Shown: in pieces, positions 17,019 through 25,269 of the stretch | How positions within the stretch are numbered: position 1 is the first letter of the stretch | Layout of the letters: each line of letters starts with the position of its first letter | Assembly: GCF_047238105.1 (NCBI RefSeq) | Contig: NZ_JBDFMD010000001.1 | Coordinates: 5,766,001-5,830,000 of the forward strand | Direction: 5' to 3' | Length of the DNA: 64,000 nt | DNA from: Paenibacillus_D sp047238105 | GTDB lineage: Bacteria > Bacillota > Bacilli > Paenibacillales > Paenibacillaceae | The notes under the pieces: model-generated | The model's input: only the letters and a program-made list of their open reading frames with translations | What the model was told of the DNA's origin: nothing | Databases searched by the model: none | Translations under genes and position numbers: made by a program

Positions 17019-20000
17019 ATGAACGGACAATTCAAGAAGACGATGAAGGTTCAAGCGCGCAAGGGACTGTTGTTAATGCTCTGTTTTCTCTTGCTGCCTG
17101 TGGTGTCGTTAATCGCTCCAGGGGGAGTGGCGCAGGCGGGGCCTGTTCCGGGTCCTTCAGTGACGTCGATGTACACGAATGGCCAGACAATGGTTAACGA
17201 TATTGTCATGCATAAAGGCTATCTTTATATAACGGAGGGACAACCGAACACGATTAGCCGGATCTCAATAGAGGAAGACGGCAGCGTAAGTGCGGGTGCT
17301 GAAAAGGAAGTAGTGATCGAAGGACTGCTCGAAGAAGTTATGTCCGTCGCTTTCGACCGTCAAGACAATCTCTACTATACACTGAATAGCGGTGGTCTTT
17401 ACAAGGTGGATGCCGGGCTTCTGACACTTGAAGAAGGCCCCATTATCAGCGACGGCAATGAAGCTTATGGAGAAATGATCCTGGGCAAGGAAAAAGTTTA
17501 TTATGGACTAAGCTTCAATTCGATTGGAGATCTTTATTTCACCAGTTTTGCTGGGGAACCGTTCAGATATGAACTGTTCCAGCTTACGCAAGAAGCATTA
17601 AGGACGAATCAAGAGCCGGAGGTAATTGCAGAAAGCTTATTTTCTTTGGGGGAGAATCTTGCCTTTGACAGCCAGGATAATCTGTATTTTGTAAATGTTA
17701 ATCCTAATGCCAGTGCAGACAAAAATAAGCTTTATCGTATCGAGTACGCTGATCTGGCTGACAAATCGATTGACATGGATGAGCAGCAGCCGGTTTACGA
17801 ATACGAGATTCATACCGTCTTCGGATTGTATATCCATAACCACCTGTTGTACTATACAGCCGGGAATGAAGTCTTTCGCATCGAGGACTTGGACCTGAGC
17901 CCCCGCGAACCATGGGAAGCGGTCACGACAGGGACAACGGAGGATCTCCACAAGCTGATCTATGCCGGTGACACATATGTAGCGGTAGGTGATCAAAGCG
18001 CGGTAGTGCACGCCAGGGATGGAAAGACTTGGCAGGCATCGACAGCAACAGCTGGCGGGGCTACCCCCTACTCGCTCTGGGCTGTCGTCTATCAGGACGA
18101 TACGTATTATGCGGCAGGCGAGCAAGGCTCGATCTTCCACTCGACGAATCTGCAGGATTGGCATGAACTTGATGTGGAGTGGATCGAGGGCGCGCATCCA
18201 ACGGATCACCTCTACGATGCGGCAGCCAGCGAAGGTGGCGGATTCCTGATCGTAGGCGCCCATGAGACGATGGTCGCCTACGACGAAGAGTGGATCAACC
18301 TGACGCAGCCCGGCGGCACGGCTGTGCTGCGAAGCTATGATAATGCCGGAGCCGTCCAGGTCGCCGTGGGCGAGAATCGGACGCTCTGGTATCTGGAAGC
18401 ACCCGATGATGATCGTACAGGCGAAGACGATCCGGTGGACCCGACATGGCAGTCCTGGACCCCTCAGGGCCCGGCCGCTTACCATCTCTACGGTGTGGCC
18501 TCGCATGACGAAGCTTATGTGGCGGTCGGGGAAGAGGGGGTAATCTTCACTTCCGGCGATGGTATCGCTTGGCAGCAGCAGGATTCGGGCACGGAGGCAG
18601 ATCTGCGCAATGTCCGGTATATCCACGACCGGTTCTATGCTGTGGGTGATCAAGGCACGCTGATCTCCTCCGAGGATGGGGTGCAGTGGACGAAGCATAA
18701 GCTGGCCGGCGACCCGAGCTTCGATTTCTATGATATCGCACGGGGACCGTCAGGAACGGTCATCGTCGGCTCGGGTGGTCATGCCATCCTGTTGCCCCTG
18801 GTTCGGGTAGAACGTGTAGAGGTGACACCGGCAACACTTACACTCACCGAAAATGGCGACACAGGTGAGCTGACCGCGACGGTACTGCCTGAGACCGCAG
18901 CCAACAAAGCCGTCACTTGGAGCAGCAGCGACGTGACGGTCGCTACGGTAGAAGACGGCATCGTGACACCTCTGAAGGAGGGGATGGTCACGATTACCGC
19001 CACCCCGGAGGATGGCGGTCAGCCAGGAACGGCAGTAGTCACGGTCAGATCAAGCTATATCGATGTCGAATCGGTACAGCTTGCTCCCAAGACGTTGACA
19101 TTGGAAGTCGATGAGACCCGTCAATTGACAGCTACAGTACTCCCGGCGGATGCCAATAACCGGAGTCTGGGCTGGGTGAGCTCTGCACCGGGTATCGTAT
19201 CCGTGGATCAAGAGGGCAATCTGACTGCTCTCGCCACAGGAAGTGCGACGATTACAGCTGCCTCGATTGATAATCCATTGGAGTTTGACACGGCGATTAT
19301 TACTGTGGTCCGCTCGGTGACTGGTGTTACGTTGTCTCCTCAGCATGAAACCTTGATCGCACGAGGTCCAAATTTCAACTTGACTGCTGAAGTGCTGCCA
19401 GCCGATGCTTCGAACACAGAGCTGCAATGGAGCAGTGACGAGCCTCATATCGCAAGCGTCGATAATGGCGTCGTGAGACCGCTAAGGCCGGGCACTGCTG
19501 TCATCACGGTCACGACTGTGGACGGGGGGTATACAGCCACTGCGACGATTGCAGTGGTACGTCTCGTCAGCGGTATCGTCCTCGATGAGAGCAGCTTCTC
19601 CTTGGACGAAGGGCTGACGCGTCAATTGACCGCTACCGTTGCTCCCGAGGATGCTTCACAACCGGCGGTGACCTGGACCAGCAGCAACAATGATATTGCC
19701 ACAGTAACGGAGGGACTGGTGAGCGCTGTGAAGAAAGGGACGGCAGTTATCACTGCAACTTCTGCTGACGGCAAGCAAAGCGCTTCAGCGACCGTCAATG
19801 TCATCCGGCGCGCGACAGACATGACGGTCTCCCCCGAGACGCTGACGCTGTATGAGAATGGCAAGACAGAGACGCTGATCGCATCGGTTCTGCCTGAGGA
19901 TGCGAACGACAGGAGAGTTACCTGGAGCAGTGAAGATACGAGCATCGCAACCGTATCGGCAGCCGGTGTCGTGCAGCCGCATGCGATCGGCCAGACGAAG

Positions 20001-21968
20001 ATCACAGTGAAGTCCGTGGATCGCGAGCACATCGAACGTGAAGTTAACGTGATCGTCCTGCCGAATCGGGCTAACGATGTCACGCTGGACACCTATGCCT
20101 TAACGATGCAACAAGGGGATGCCCCGGTCCAGCTCCGGGCGACGGTGTGGCCGAGCAATGCGTCGGACAAGCGTGTAACCTGGGAGAGCAATAGGCCGGA
20201 GGTAGCTGCGGTGGTCGATGGGCTCGTCACACCGGTAAGCGGCGGGACGGCGGATATTACGGTCCGTACCGTCGACGGGGGCTACAGCCGGCAGACCAAG
20301 GTCACTGTCGTACAGACGATATGGCCGGTAACAGGCGTCAAGCTGGATAAGCCAACGCTGGAATTGACGGTGGGCGGAGCCAATGGCCAATTGACGGCAG
20401 CAGTAGCGCCTGCCAATGCTACGAACAAAGCTGTCCAATGGAGCAGCAGCAAGCCGGAGGTGGCTGCCGTCAATAGCAATGGTGTCATCACAGCGGTCAG
20501 CGCCGGCACCACTGTCATAACTGTGACGACAGTGGACGGCGGCCACACGGCTGCTGCTACCGTCACTGTCAAAGCGGCGGCTCCCCAGCAGCCGCCGGGG
20601 GGCGGCACTGGCGGCGGCGGAGGCTTTGGCGGCGGAGGTGTAGCGGCACCTCCGGCAGCCAATCCGACGGAGGAGATCTCCGCCCCGGCCGATGGCGGGA
20701 CAGGCAGCGAGAATTTAGCTGCCTTTACGATCAAGAGAACTGCCGGCGGGGGCACCAAGCAGGATGTTGTCGCGCTTGAGGCGGCCAAGACCAAGGAGGC
20801 TGCAGACAAAGCCAAAGCGGCAGGTTTATCGATCATTCGCGTCCTGATCCCGGATGCCCGGGATGAAGTGAGCGAGACAGCGGTGACGCTGCCGGCCGGA
20901 GCGCTGGAGAGTCTGCGCGGCAGCGAGCTGGGCTTAGAGCTCTCCACAGTGAATGCAAGACTGATCATTGGCAGCGAGACGCTTGCTGCGCAGCAGGAAG
21001 AGCTGTACTTCCGCTTGAAGCCGCTGAAGACGGCAGGCGAGCAAACACAGCTCGAAAATCGCGCCGGGGCGCAGCAAGTTGTACAGGCTGCGGTTGGCGC
21101 AGGCACATTTGAAGTGGTGGGGCGTCCGGTGACGATCGAGACCAATATGAAGGGCCATCGCGTCGAGATTATTTTGCCGCTGGCGCCAGAGCTGCTGCCG
21201 GCGGGCCTGGCGGCACGGGAAGCCTGGCTGTCCCGCTTGATGATCTTCATCGAGCACAGCGACGGTGAGCGTGTCCTGGCACAGCCGCAAGTGGTAACCG
21301 ATCCGGCAGGCCGGTTGGGACTGTCTTTTGAAGTCACCAAGTTCAGTACGTTCTCGATCCTGGAGATCGAGGCGGCTGAGGTGCCGGCAACGGGAGCCGA
21401 GGGCGATCATGGCGCCTACATGAACGGCTATGAGGACGGCAGCTTCCGGCCATCGCGGGAAGTGACGCGCGCAGAGCTGGCGGCTATCCTGTCGAGGCTG
21501 TATCCGATGGCTGCAACGGAATCGTCTGCGAGCGAGCCTACAGATATCGCGACGCACTGGGCGGCCGCATCGATCCGGGCCGTAGTAGCTGCAGGATATA
21601 TGCAAGGCTACCCGGAGGGGAGCTTCCAGCCGGATCGCGTGCTGTCACGGGCAGAGATCGCTGCGATCCTCAGCCGGATCGAAGGCTTGACACATACCGG
21701 CACCGCGACGTTTGGAGACGTAGCTTCCGGACACTGGGCCGAAGGCTATATCGCAGCTGTGGCTCAGGCCGGACTGATGACCGGCTATGACGGCAAACTG
21801 TTCAAGCCAGGTCAAGGTGTGACGCGAGCGGAGACGGTGGTCATCTTCAACCGTCTGCTCGGGCGGGAACCGCTCATTGATGGATCGGAGCCGAGCTGGG
21901 CCGATGTGAGCCCGCAGCACTGGGCATTCGGTGACATCGAGGAAGCTTCTCGTGCACGTACTTCTTAG
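17019..21968 (+). CDS. Large surface protein: beta-propeller, seven Big_2 domains, SLH domains
   Basis: 1649 residues with AGGAGA upstream and a signal peptide ending near VAQAG (about residue 41). Residues about 45-590 form propeller-like repeats: NHL-type first, then WD/BNR-type units such as YVAVGDQSAV, YYAAGEQGSI and YVAVGEEGVI. Residues about 594-1185 are seven consecutive Big_2 Ig-like domains, each with an LTATVLPEDA-type motif followed by VTWSSS. Then come a Gly/Pro linker, an S-layer-associated domain and SLH motifs. The SLH block looks circularly permuted: it begins with the second half of a repeat (YMNGYEDGSFRPSREVTRAE) and ends with the first half of another (WADVSPQHWAFGDIEEAS). 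No enzyme domain is seen; an adhesive or structural role is likely. The upstream 16730-17018 gap holds no site I can name. Confidence 0.9.
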   Translation: MNGQFKKTMKVQARKGLLLMLCFLLLPVVSLIAPGGVAQAGPVPGPSVTSMYTNGQTMVNDIVMHKGYLYITEGQPNTISRISIEEDGSVSAGAEKEVVIEGLLEEVMSVAFDRQDNLYYTLNSGGLYKVDAGLLTLEEGPIISDGNEAYGEMILGKEKVYYGLSFNSIGDLYFTSFAGEPFRYELFQLTQEALRTNQEPEVIAESLFSLGENLAFDSQDNLYFVNVNPNASADKNKLYRIEYADLADKSIDMDEQQPVYEYEIHTVFGLYIHNHLLYYTAGNEVFRIEDLDLSPREPWEAVTTGTTEDLHKLIYAGDTYVAVGDQSAVVHARDGKTWQASTATAGGATPYSLWAVVYQDDTYYAAGEQGSIFHSTNLQDWHELDVEWIEGAHPTDHLYDAAASEGGGFLIVGAHETMVAYDEEWINLTQPGGTAVLRSYDNAGAVQVAVGENRTLWYLEAPDDDRTGEDDPVDPTWQSWTPQGPAAYHLYGVASHDEAYVAVGEEGVIFTSGDGIAWQQQDSGTEADLRNVRYIHDRFYAVGDQGTLISSEDGVQWTKHKLAGDPSFDFYDIARGPSGTVIVGSGGHAILLPLVRVERVEVTPATLTLTENGDTGELTATVLPETAANKAVTWSSSDVTVATVEDGIVTPLKEGMVTITATPEDGGQPGTAVVTVRSSYIDVESVQLAPKTLTLEVDETRQLTATVLPADANNRSLGWVSSAPGIVSVDQEGNLTALATGSATITAASIDNPLEFDTAIITVVRSVTGVTLSPQHETLIARGPNFNLTAEVLPADASNTELQWSSDEPHIASVDNGVVRPLRPGTAVITVTTVDGGYTATATIAVVRLVSGIVLDESSFSLDEGLTRQLTATVAPEDASQPAVTWTSSNNDIATVTEGLVSAVKKGTAVITATSADGKQSASATVNVIRRATDMTVSPETLTLYENGKTETLIASVLPEDANDRRVTWSSEDTSIATVSAAGVVQPHAIGQTKITVKSVDREHIEREVNVIVLPNRANDVTLDTYALTMQQGDAPVQLRATVWPSNASDKRVTWESNRPEVAAVVDGLVTPVSGGTADITVRTVDGGYSRQTKVTVVQTIWPVTGVKLDKPTLELTVGGANGQLTAAVAPANATNKAVQWSSSKPEVAAVNSNGVITAVSAGTTVITVTTVDGGHTAAATVTVKAAAPQQPPGGGTGGGGGFGGGGVAAPPAANPTEEISAPADGGTGSENLAAFTIKRTAGGGTKQDVVALEAAKTKEAADKAKAAGLSIIRVLIPDARDEVSETAVTLPAGALESLRGSELGLELSTVNARLIIGSETLAAQQEELYFRLKPLKTAGEQTQLENRAGAQQVVQAAVGAGTFEVVGRPVTIETNMKGHRVEIILPLAPELLPAGLAAREAWLSRLMIFIEHSDGERVLAQPQVVTDPAGRLGLSFEVTKFSTFSILEIEAAEVPATGAEGDHGAYMNGYEDGSFRPSREVTRAELAAILSRLYPMAATESSASEPTDIATHWAAASIRAVVAAGYMQGYPEGSFQPDRVLSRAEIAAILSRIEGLTHTGTATFGDVASGHWAEGYIAAVAQAGLMTGYDGKLFKPGQGVTRAETVVIFNRLLGREPLIDGSEPSWADVSPQHWAFGDIEEASRARTS

Positions 21969-21976
21969 CACCATCT

Positions 21977-22036
21977 AAAATGCTCCTCCCCGCGGCAGAC
22001 AGTCGAAAGACGGTCTCCACGAGGAGGAGCATTTTT
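21977..22036 (+). terminator. Terminator between the Big_2/SLH gene and cntM
   Basis: Inverted repeat AAAATGCTCCTCC (21977-21989) with GGAGGAGCATTTTT (22023-22036) around a long loop. The A-run and T-run make it usable in both directions. Confidence 0.85.
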
Positions 22037-22061
22037 GTCGTTGCTGCACCATAAGATCCGA

Positions 22062-23384
22062 TTACGTCTGGTCTGTATGCTGCAGCGACAGTCCAATAAC
22101 GATTCTGCCGATCTCTTCCTCGAAACTTTGCGGCTCGAAGGCGACAGAGCGGGGGTGCTCATCCATGTACGGGCGGCGCTCCAGCAAGTACTGTTCATAC
22201 CGACGGACAAACATGTCGATGGTCGGACAGGGCGAGTCTGCACGGCGGGCGATTCCCTGGATGATCTTCAGCCGGTAATAGTCTTCCTTGGGCATGCGCG
22301 GGATGTCCCACTCGCCTTCGTGATTGACGAATACGCGTCGAATCGGCACGGCGGAGAAGTCGAAATAGCGGCCGTCCGAATCCGGCTCCGAATAGGGGTC
22401 GATCAACAATGAAGCATACCGAACAAAAAGAAGATATTGCTGGTGGATCGGCTCGAGCGTCATGAACCGGTCGATGTCGTCTCTGGCCAGACTTTCCGGC
22501 CGCAGCGGGTAGTTGTCGTCGACCATGAACTGCAGCAGGTTGAGCGCCCGGACGCCAAGTGGCCCAGCCAGCAGCGAGATCTCCCGCCACTGCGCGAGCA
22601 TCTCGCGGATCAACGTCTGCGTGATCGGACCCTCGGGGAATAGCTTGTATACATACCTTGGGGCAGCTGGAGGACCAAACACAGCTTCCAGCGCAATCTC
22701 GTTCATAAACAAAGGCGGGTGCACATAAAGTGAAATATTGCGCGTCTCGGCCTCTAAGGCTGAGAGACTGGCTTCCAGCGCAAGTCCTGTCTGGGCGTAC
22801 AGCTCCCGGAACGCCGCCAGGCCGTCTCTGGCCCCACCGGAGCTTGTCCTGGACGAGCCGGCATATACCTTGCGCTTGATCGCAGCTGTCCGCACGCGGG
22901 TCGGGTCATTGCCCGCAGCAAGGCGGGTGTCCCCCAGATAGGTGGAGAAACTGATCGTCTCGGCAGAAGCGCCTTGCTCCTCCAAGTATTGGCGCACGAG
23001 GGCGTTCGAGCCGAACGTGGGCGACAGCAGAGCCACGCACTGCAGGTTGCGTACAACCTCCGGCTTCAACTGGGAGAGCACCGGCAGATAGGCATCCGCC
23101 GTAACGGCCAGCAGCAGCGTATCCCACTCGCCCTCGACCGATGCAAAGCCATGGTAGCATGCGTCCAACCGGCATTCACCGGCAAAGGGCGCCAGCTGCG
23201 GCTTGCTCTCCTCGGCGGTCAGCAGGCTGCCGTTGTGGCGCAGGGCGGTAAAGAACGGCTCCGATCGAACGGAGCTCCTTCCTGCAATGCCGACGCGGCT
23301 GCCGCGCCAGCGCTTCAACAGGACGGCGAGCTGGATGGCAGCCGGGCCTGTCCCGGCGATCAGCACGCGATCGAGCGGGCTCAT
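22062..23384 (-). CDS. cntM: Opine-type metallophore dehydrogenase (CntM family)
   Basis: 440 residues, close to the length of staphylopine/pseudopaline/bacillopaline dehydrogenases. The N-terminal dinucleotide-binding motif is VLIAGTGPAAIQLAVLL; NADPH preference is suggested by the basic residues after the second strand (GRSSVRSE). The middle carries FSTYLGDTR and SLYVHPPLFMNEIALEAVFG, and the C-terminal half is the DUF2338-type catalytic domain. The family reductively condenses the CntL product with pyruvate or 2-oxoglutarate; which keto acid is used here cannot be read by eye. The ATG overlaps the cntL stop by four bases (23381-23384). Last gene of the leftward synthesis operon. Confidence 0.93.
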   Translation of the reverse strand: MSPLDRVLIAGTGPAAIQLAVLLKRWRGSRVGIAGRSSVRSEPFFTALRHNGSLLTAEESKPQLAPFAGECRLDACYHGFASVEGEWDTLLLAVTADAYLPVLSQLKPEVVRNLQCVALLSPTFGSNALVRQYLEEQGASAETISFSTYLGDTRLAAGNDPTRVRTAAIKRKVYAGSSRTSSGGARDGLAAFRELYAQTGLALEASLSALEAETRNISLYVHPPLFMNEIALEAVFGPPAAPRYVYKLFPEGPITQTLIREMLAQWREISLLAGPLGVRALNLLQFMVDDNYPLRPESLARDDIDRFMTLEPIHQQYLLFVRYASLLIDPYSEPDSDGRYFDFSAVPIRRVFVNHEGEWDIPRMPKEDYYRLKIIQGIARRADSPCPTIDMFVRRYEQYLLERRPYMDEHPRSVAFEPQSFEEEIGRIVIGLSLQHTDQT

Positions 23385-24202
23385 CGGCTGCCTCCTTCCA
23401 TGAGGCTAGCCGGCACAAGAGCTTTGCGGTAGACGGCCACATCAAATATATGCTCTGGCCGTACGGTCGTCTCGACGAGCTCCCATTTGCGGGAATCGGT
23501 ATCCTCCATCGGATAATTGAACAGCGATTTCAGGCCGTTGCCGTAACGCATGATGACGACGGCATCTTGGCGTGCTGCTCCGTAGAGCCAATCGAGGAGT
23601 TGGTACTTCACAGAAACGGTAGAGCTGAAGATGACATGCGAAGCGCTACCGATCCCCGCAAGCCGATCCAGTGTCGTATGTTCCAGCCGGATCGGCAGTC
23701 CGGGTCCGAGCCTGTCTACGACCTGTCTTCCCAATTCAATCGCCTCCTTGTCGACGTCAATGCCGACGACGCGCGCTCCCGTGCGTTGCGCGATAAGCAG
23801 CGGCGTCATGGGGAAGGAGCCGGACCCGACGAGGACGACTTCCGTAACGGGTGTCTGGGCGAAACGGCCGAATTCCTCTTCGATGGAGGCTTCGATATTC
23901 CGGAAATAATCGTGAGGAGCGTCGCCGCTGGCCAGCAGCCTGCGTGCCCGGATCTTCTCCATCCTCGCTACGCAGCGGGCGGAAGCGTCCCGCAGCTGCA
24001 ATATTAGCGGCTCTGCCACAACGAGTGCAGGCGCATCCAGCAGCTCCCAGGCCAGACGCTGCTCAGGGGCGGTAATCCATGCGCCATATTCATCGATCAG
24101 ACGCTGCAACTGCTCGCCGTGCTGCAAATCGCCGTTATCCCGGTCTGCAGCTTCCAGGAATCTGGCAAGGTAATGGTCAAGCATGGATGGGATAGCGTTC
24201 AC
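23381..24202 (-). CDS. cntL: Nicotianamine-synthase-like aminobutyryl transferase (CntL)
   Basis: Starts at the GTG 24202 behind GGAGGA, giving 273 residues, essentially the size of staphylococcal CntL. A longer open frame upstream overlaps cntK and is not used. The SAM-binding Rossmann motif is at about residues 122-135 (VVLVGSGSFPMTP), followed by VVGIDVDKEAIELG and HVIFSSTV. By family it transfers one aminobutyrate group from S-adenosylmethionine to histidine. The GTG overlaps the cntK stop by four bases, and the 3' end overlaps cntM by four, so K-L-M are tightly coupled. Confidence 0.94.
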   Translation of the reverse strand: MNAIPSMLDHYLARFLEAADRDNGDLQHGEQLQRLIDEYGAWITAPEQRLAWELLDAPALVVAEPLILQLRDASARCVARMEKIRARRLLASGDAPHDYFRNIEASIEEEFGRFAQTPVTEVVLVGSGSFPMTPLLIAQRTGARVVGIDVDKEAIELGRQVVDRLGPGLPIRLEHTTLDRLAGIGSASHVIFSSTVSVKYQLLDWLYGAARQDAVVIMRYGNGLKSLFNYPMEDTDSRKWELVETTVRPEHIFDVAVYRKALVPASLMEGGSR

Positions 24203-25065
24203 AATATTCCTCCTGACAATGAGTGAAGTAACAGGCTTGGACGTACATAAGCAGTACCGGAGGCGACGATGCCGACGCGGCATTTGATGCGGACGGAAGA
24301 GATACGGTCGCCGTTCCAGACGGCTGCGGCTTCGATCGTGCCGCCGGGCTGAGCAACATCGAGGGTGACGGAGCGGCCTTGACGCCATGCCAAGTAGCTG
24401 CCGAGGGAAGCGGTGCCGGAGCCGCATCCTTGCTCCCAGATCAGGCTGTCCAGGGAGGGAAGGTAGATGAGCGGCGCAAGCTCACAGGGATCGACCGAGT
24501 AGAGCATCACCCCGACCAGATTGCCTTCCGAGATGACGCCAAGCAGTCTCGCCAGCCGCTCCGCAGCCGCCCGATCGATCCCGCACCGGTCCCGGTCGAT
24601 GATGAGGTGGAAGAAATCGCGATACCGGACGATGCCCAGCTCAAGCTGTCTCCCTTCAAAAGAGAGAGCGACATGCTCGATCGATCTTGGCAGCGGCATC
24701 GCTGCCTCGCACACATAGTCGCTATCGACCTTCTCGACGCGGCAGATGACCGGCTGCTCCGCGCTCGAGACTTCCAGCGAGAGCTCCCACGGATCGCCTT
24801 CTTGCAGATGCCTTTGCGATGCCAGGCAGGCTGCTAGCGCGAGAGCGGCATTGCCGCAAAACTCGCCACCGGCCATATGCAGACTGGCCATGCTGCCTGG
24901 CTGCGACGGCAGCCCGACGAAGCCGACCTGCTCCGCATGGATATGGCCGTAGGCCATCATCTCAGCGGCAACCTGCGCATACTGGTCGGCTGCAAGCTCG
25001 CTCATGACGAGGATCGTCATGTTGTTGGATGGACTGCACTTCACGAACGTGATCTCTTGTACCAC
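24199..25065 (-). CDS. cntK: DapF-like histidine racemase (CntK)
   Basis: 288 residues from a GTG with GGAGGT upstream. It has the diaminopimelate-epimerase fold with both catalytic cysteines: Cys70 in GGEFCGNAA and Cys214 in EQGCGSGTAS. The substrate-binding regions differ from true DapF, and it is coupled to cntL, so it is best read as CntK, which racemises L-His to D-His for staphylopine. The bacillopaline locus of Paenibacillus mucilaginosus, as I recall it, lacks cntK, so its presence here points to a D-histidine metallophore. First gene of the leftward synthesis operon, under a Zur-like box. Confidence 0.9.
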   Translation of the reverse strand: MVQEITFVKCSPSNNMTILVMSELAADQYAQVAAEMMAYGHIHAEQVGFVGLPSQPGSMASLHMAGGEFCGNAALALAACLASQRHLQEGDPWELSLEVSSAEQPVICRVEKVDSDYVCEAAMPLPRSIEHVALSFEGRQLELGIVRYRDFFHLIIDRDRCGIDRAAAERLARLLGVISEGNLVGVMLYSVDPCELAPLIYLPSLDSLIWEQGCGSGTASLGSYLAWRQGRSVTLDVAQPGGTIEAAAVWNGDRISSVRIKCRVGIVASGTAYVRPSLLLHSLSGGIL

Positions 25066-25091
25066 ACGCGCACCTCCAGTAAATATGTTGA

Positions 25092-25113
25092 TTAAACGTA
25101 ACCATTACTATTT
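25092..25113 (-). promoter_or_regulatory. Zur-type operator at the cntKLM promoter
   Basis: On the minus strand the core reads AGTAATGGTTACG, flanked by AAAT and TTTAA. This matches 11 of 12 informative bases of the Bacillus Zur core CGTAATNATTACG. It lies about 12 bases downstream of the predicted -10 of cntK, where a bound repressor would block transcription. Confidence 0.65.
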
Positions 25114-25124
25114 ACTACGGGAAC

Positions 25125-25153
25125 ATTTTATACATAAAATGTAAATCGGTCAA
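25125..25153 (-). promoter_or_regulatory. Promoter of the cntKLM operon
   Basis: On the minus strand: TTGACC (25148-25153), a 17-base spacer and TAAAAT (25125-25130). Confidence 0.6.
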
Positions 25154-25190
25154 CCCCTTTTTTTTAGAAGTGAACAAAGCAAGAAATCCA

Positions 25191-25219
25191 TTGACAATGA
25201 TAATAGTTATTATTACTAT
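25191..25219 (+). promoter_or_regulatory. cntA promoter with embedded Fur-type operator
   Basis: TTGACA (25191-25196), a 17-base spacer and TACTAT (25214-25219). The spacer holds overlapping 7-1-7 repeats of Fur type: TGATAAT-A-GTTATTA (25198-25212) and TAATAGT-T-ATTATTA (25201-25215). This differs clearly from the GTAAT..TTACG box on the other side of the divergent region. Confidence 0.65.
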
Positions 25220-25269
25220 TAAGTGGTGCTGGAATCATTTTTTAATATTGGAAGAGGAGTGTAACTGTC

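Noticed and set aside
24203..24427. N-terminal extension of CntL
   Set aside because: The extra frame is Arg-rich, overlaps cntK and lacks a ribosome site. The GTG at 24202 has GGAGGA and gives the normal family length.
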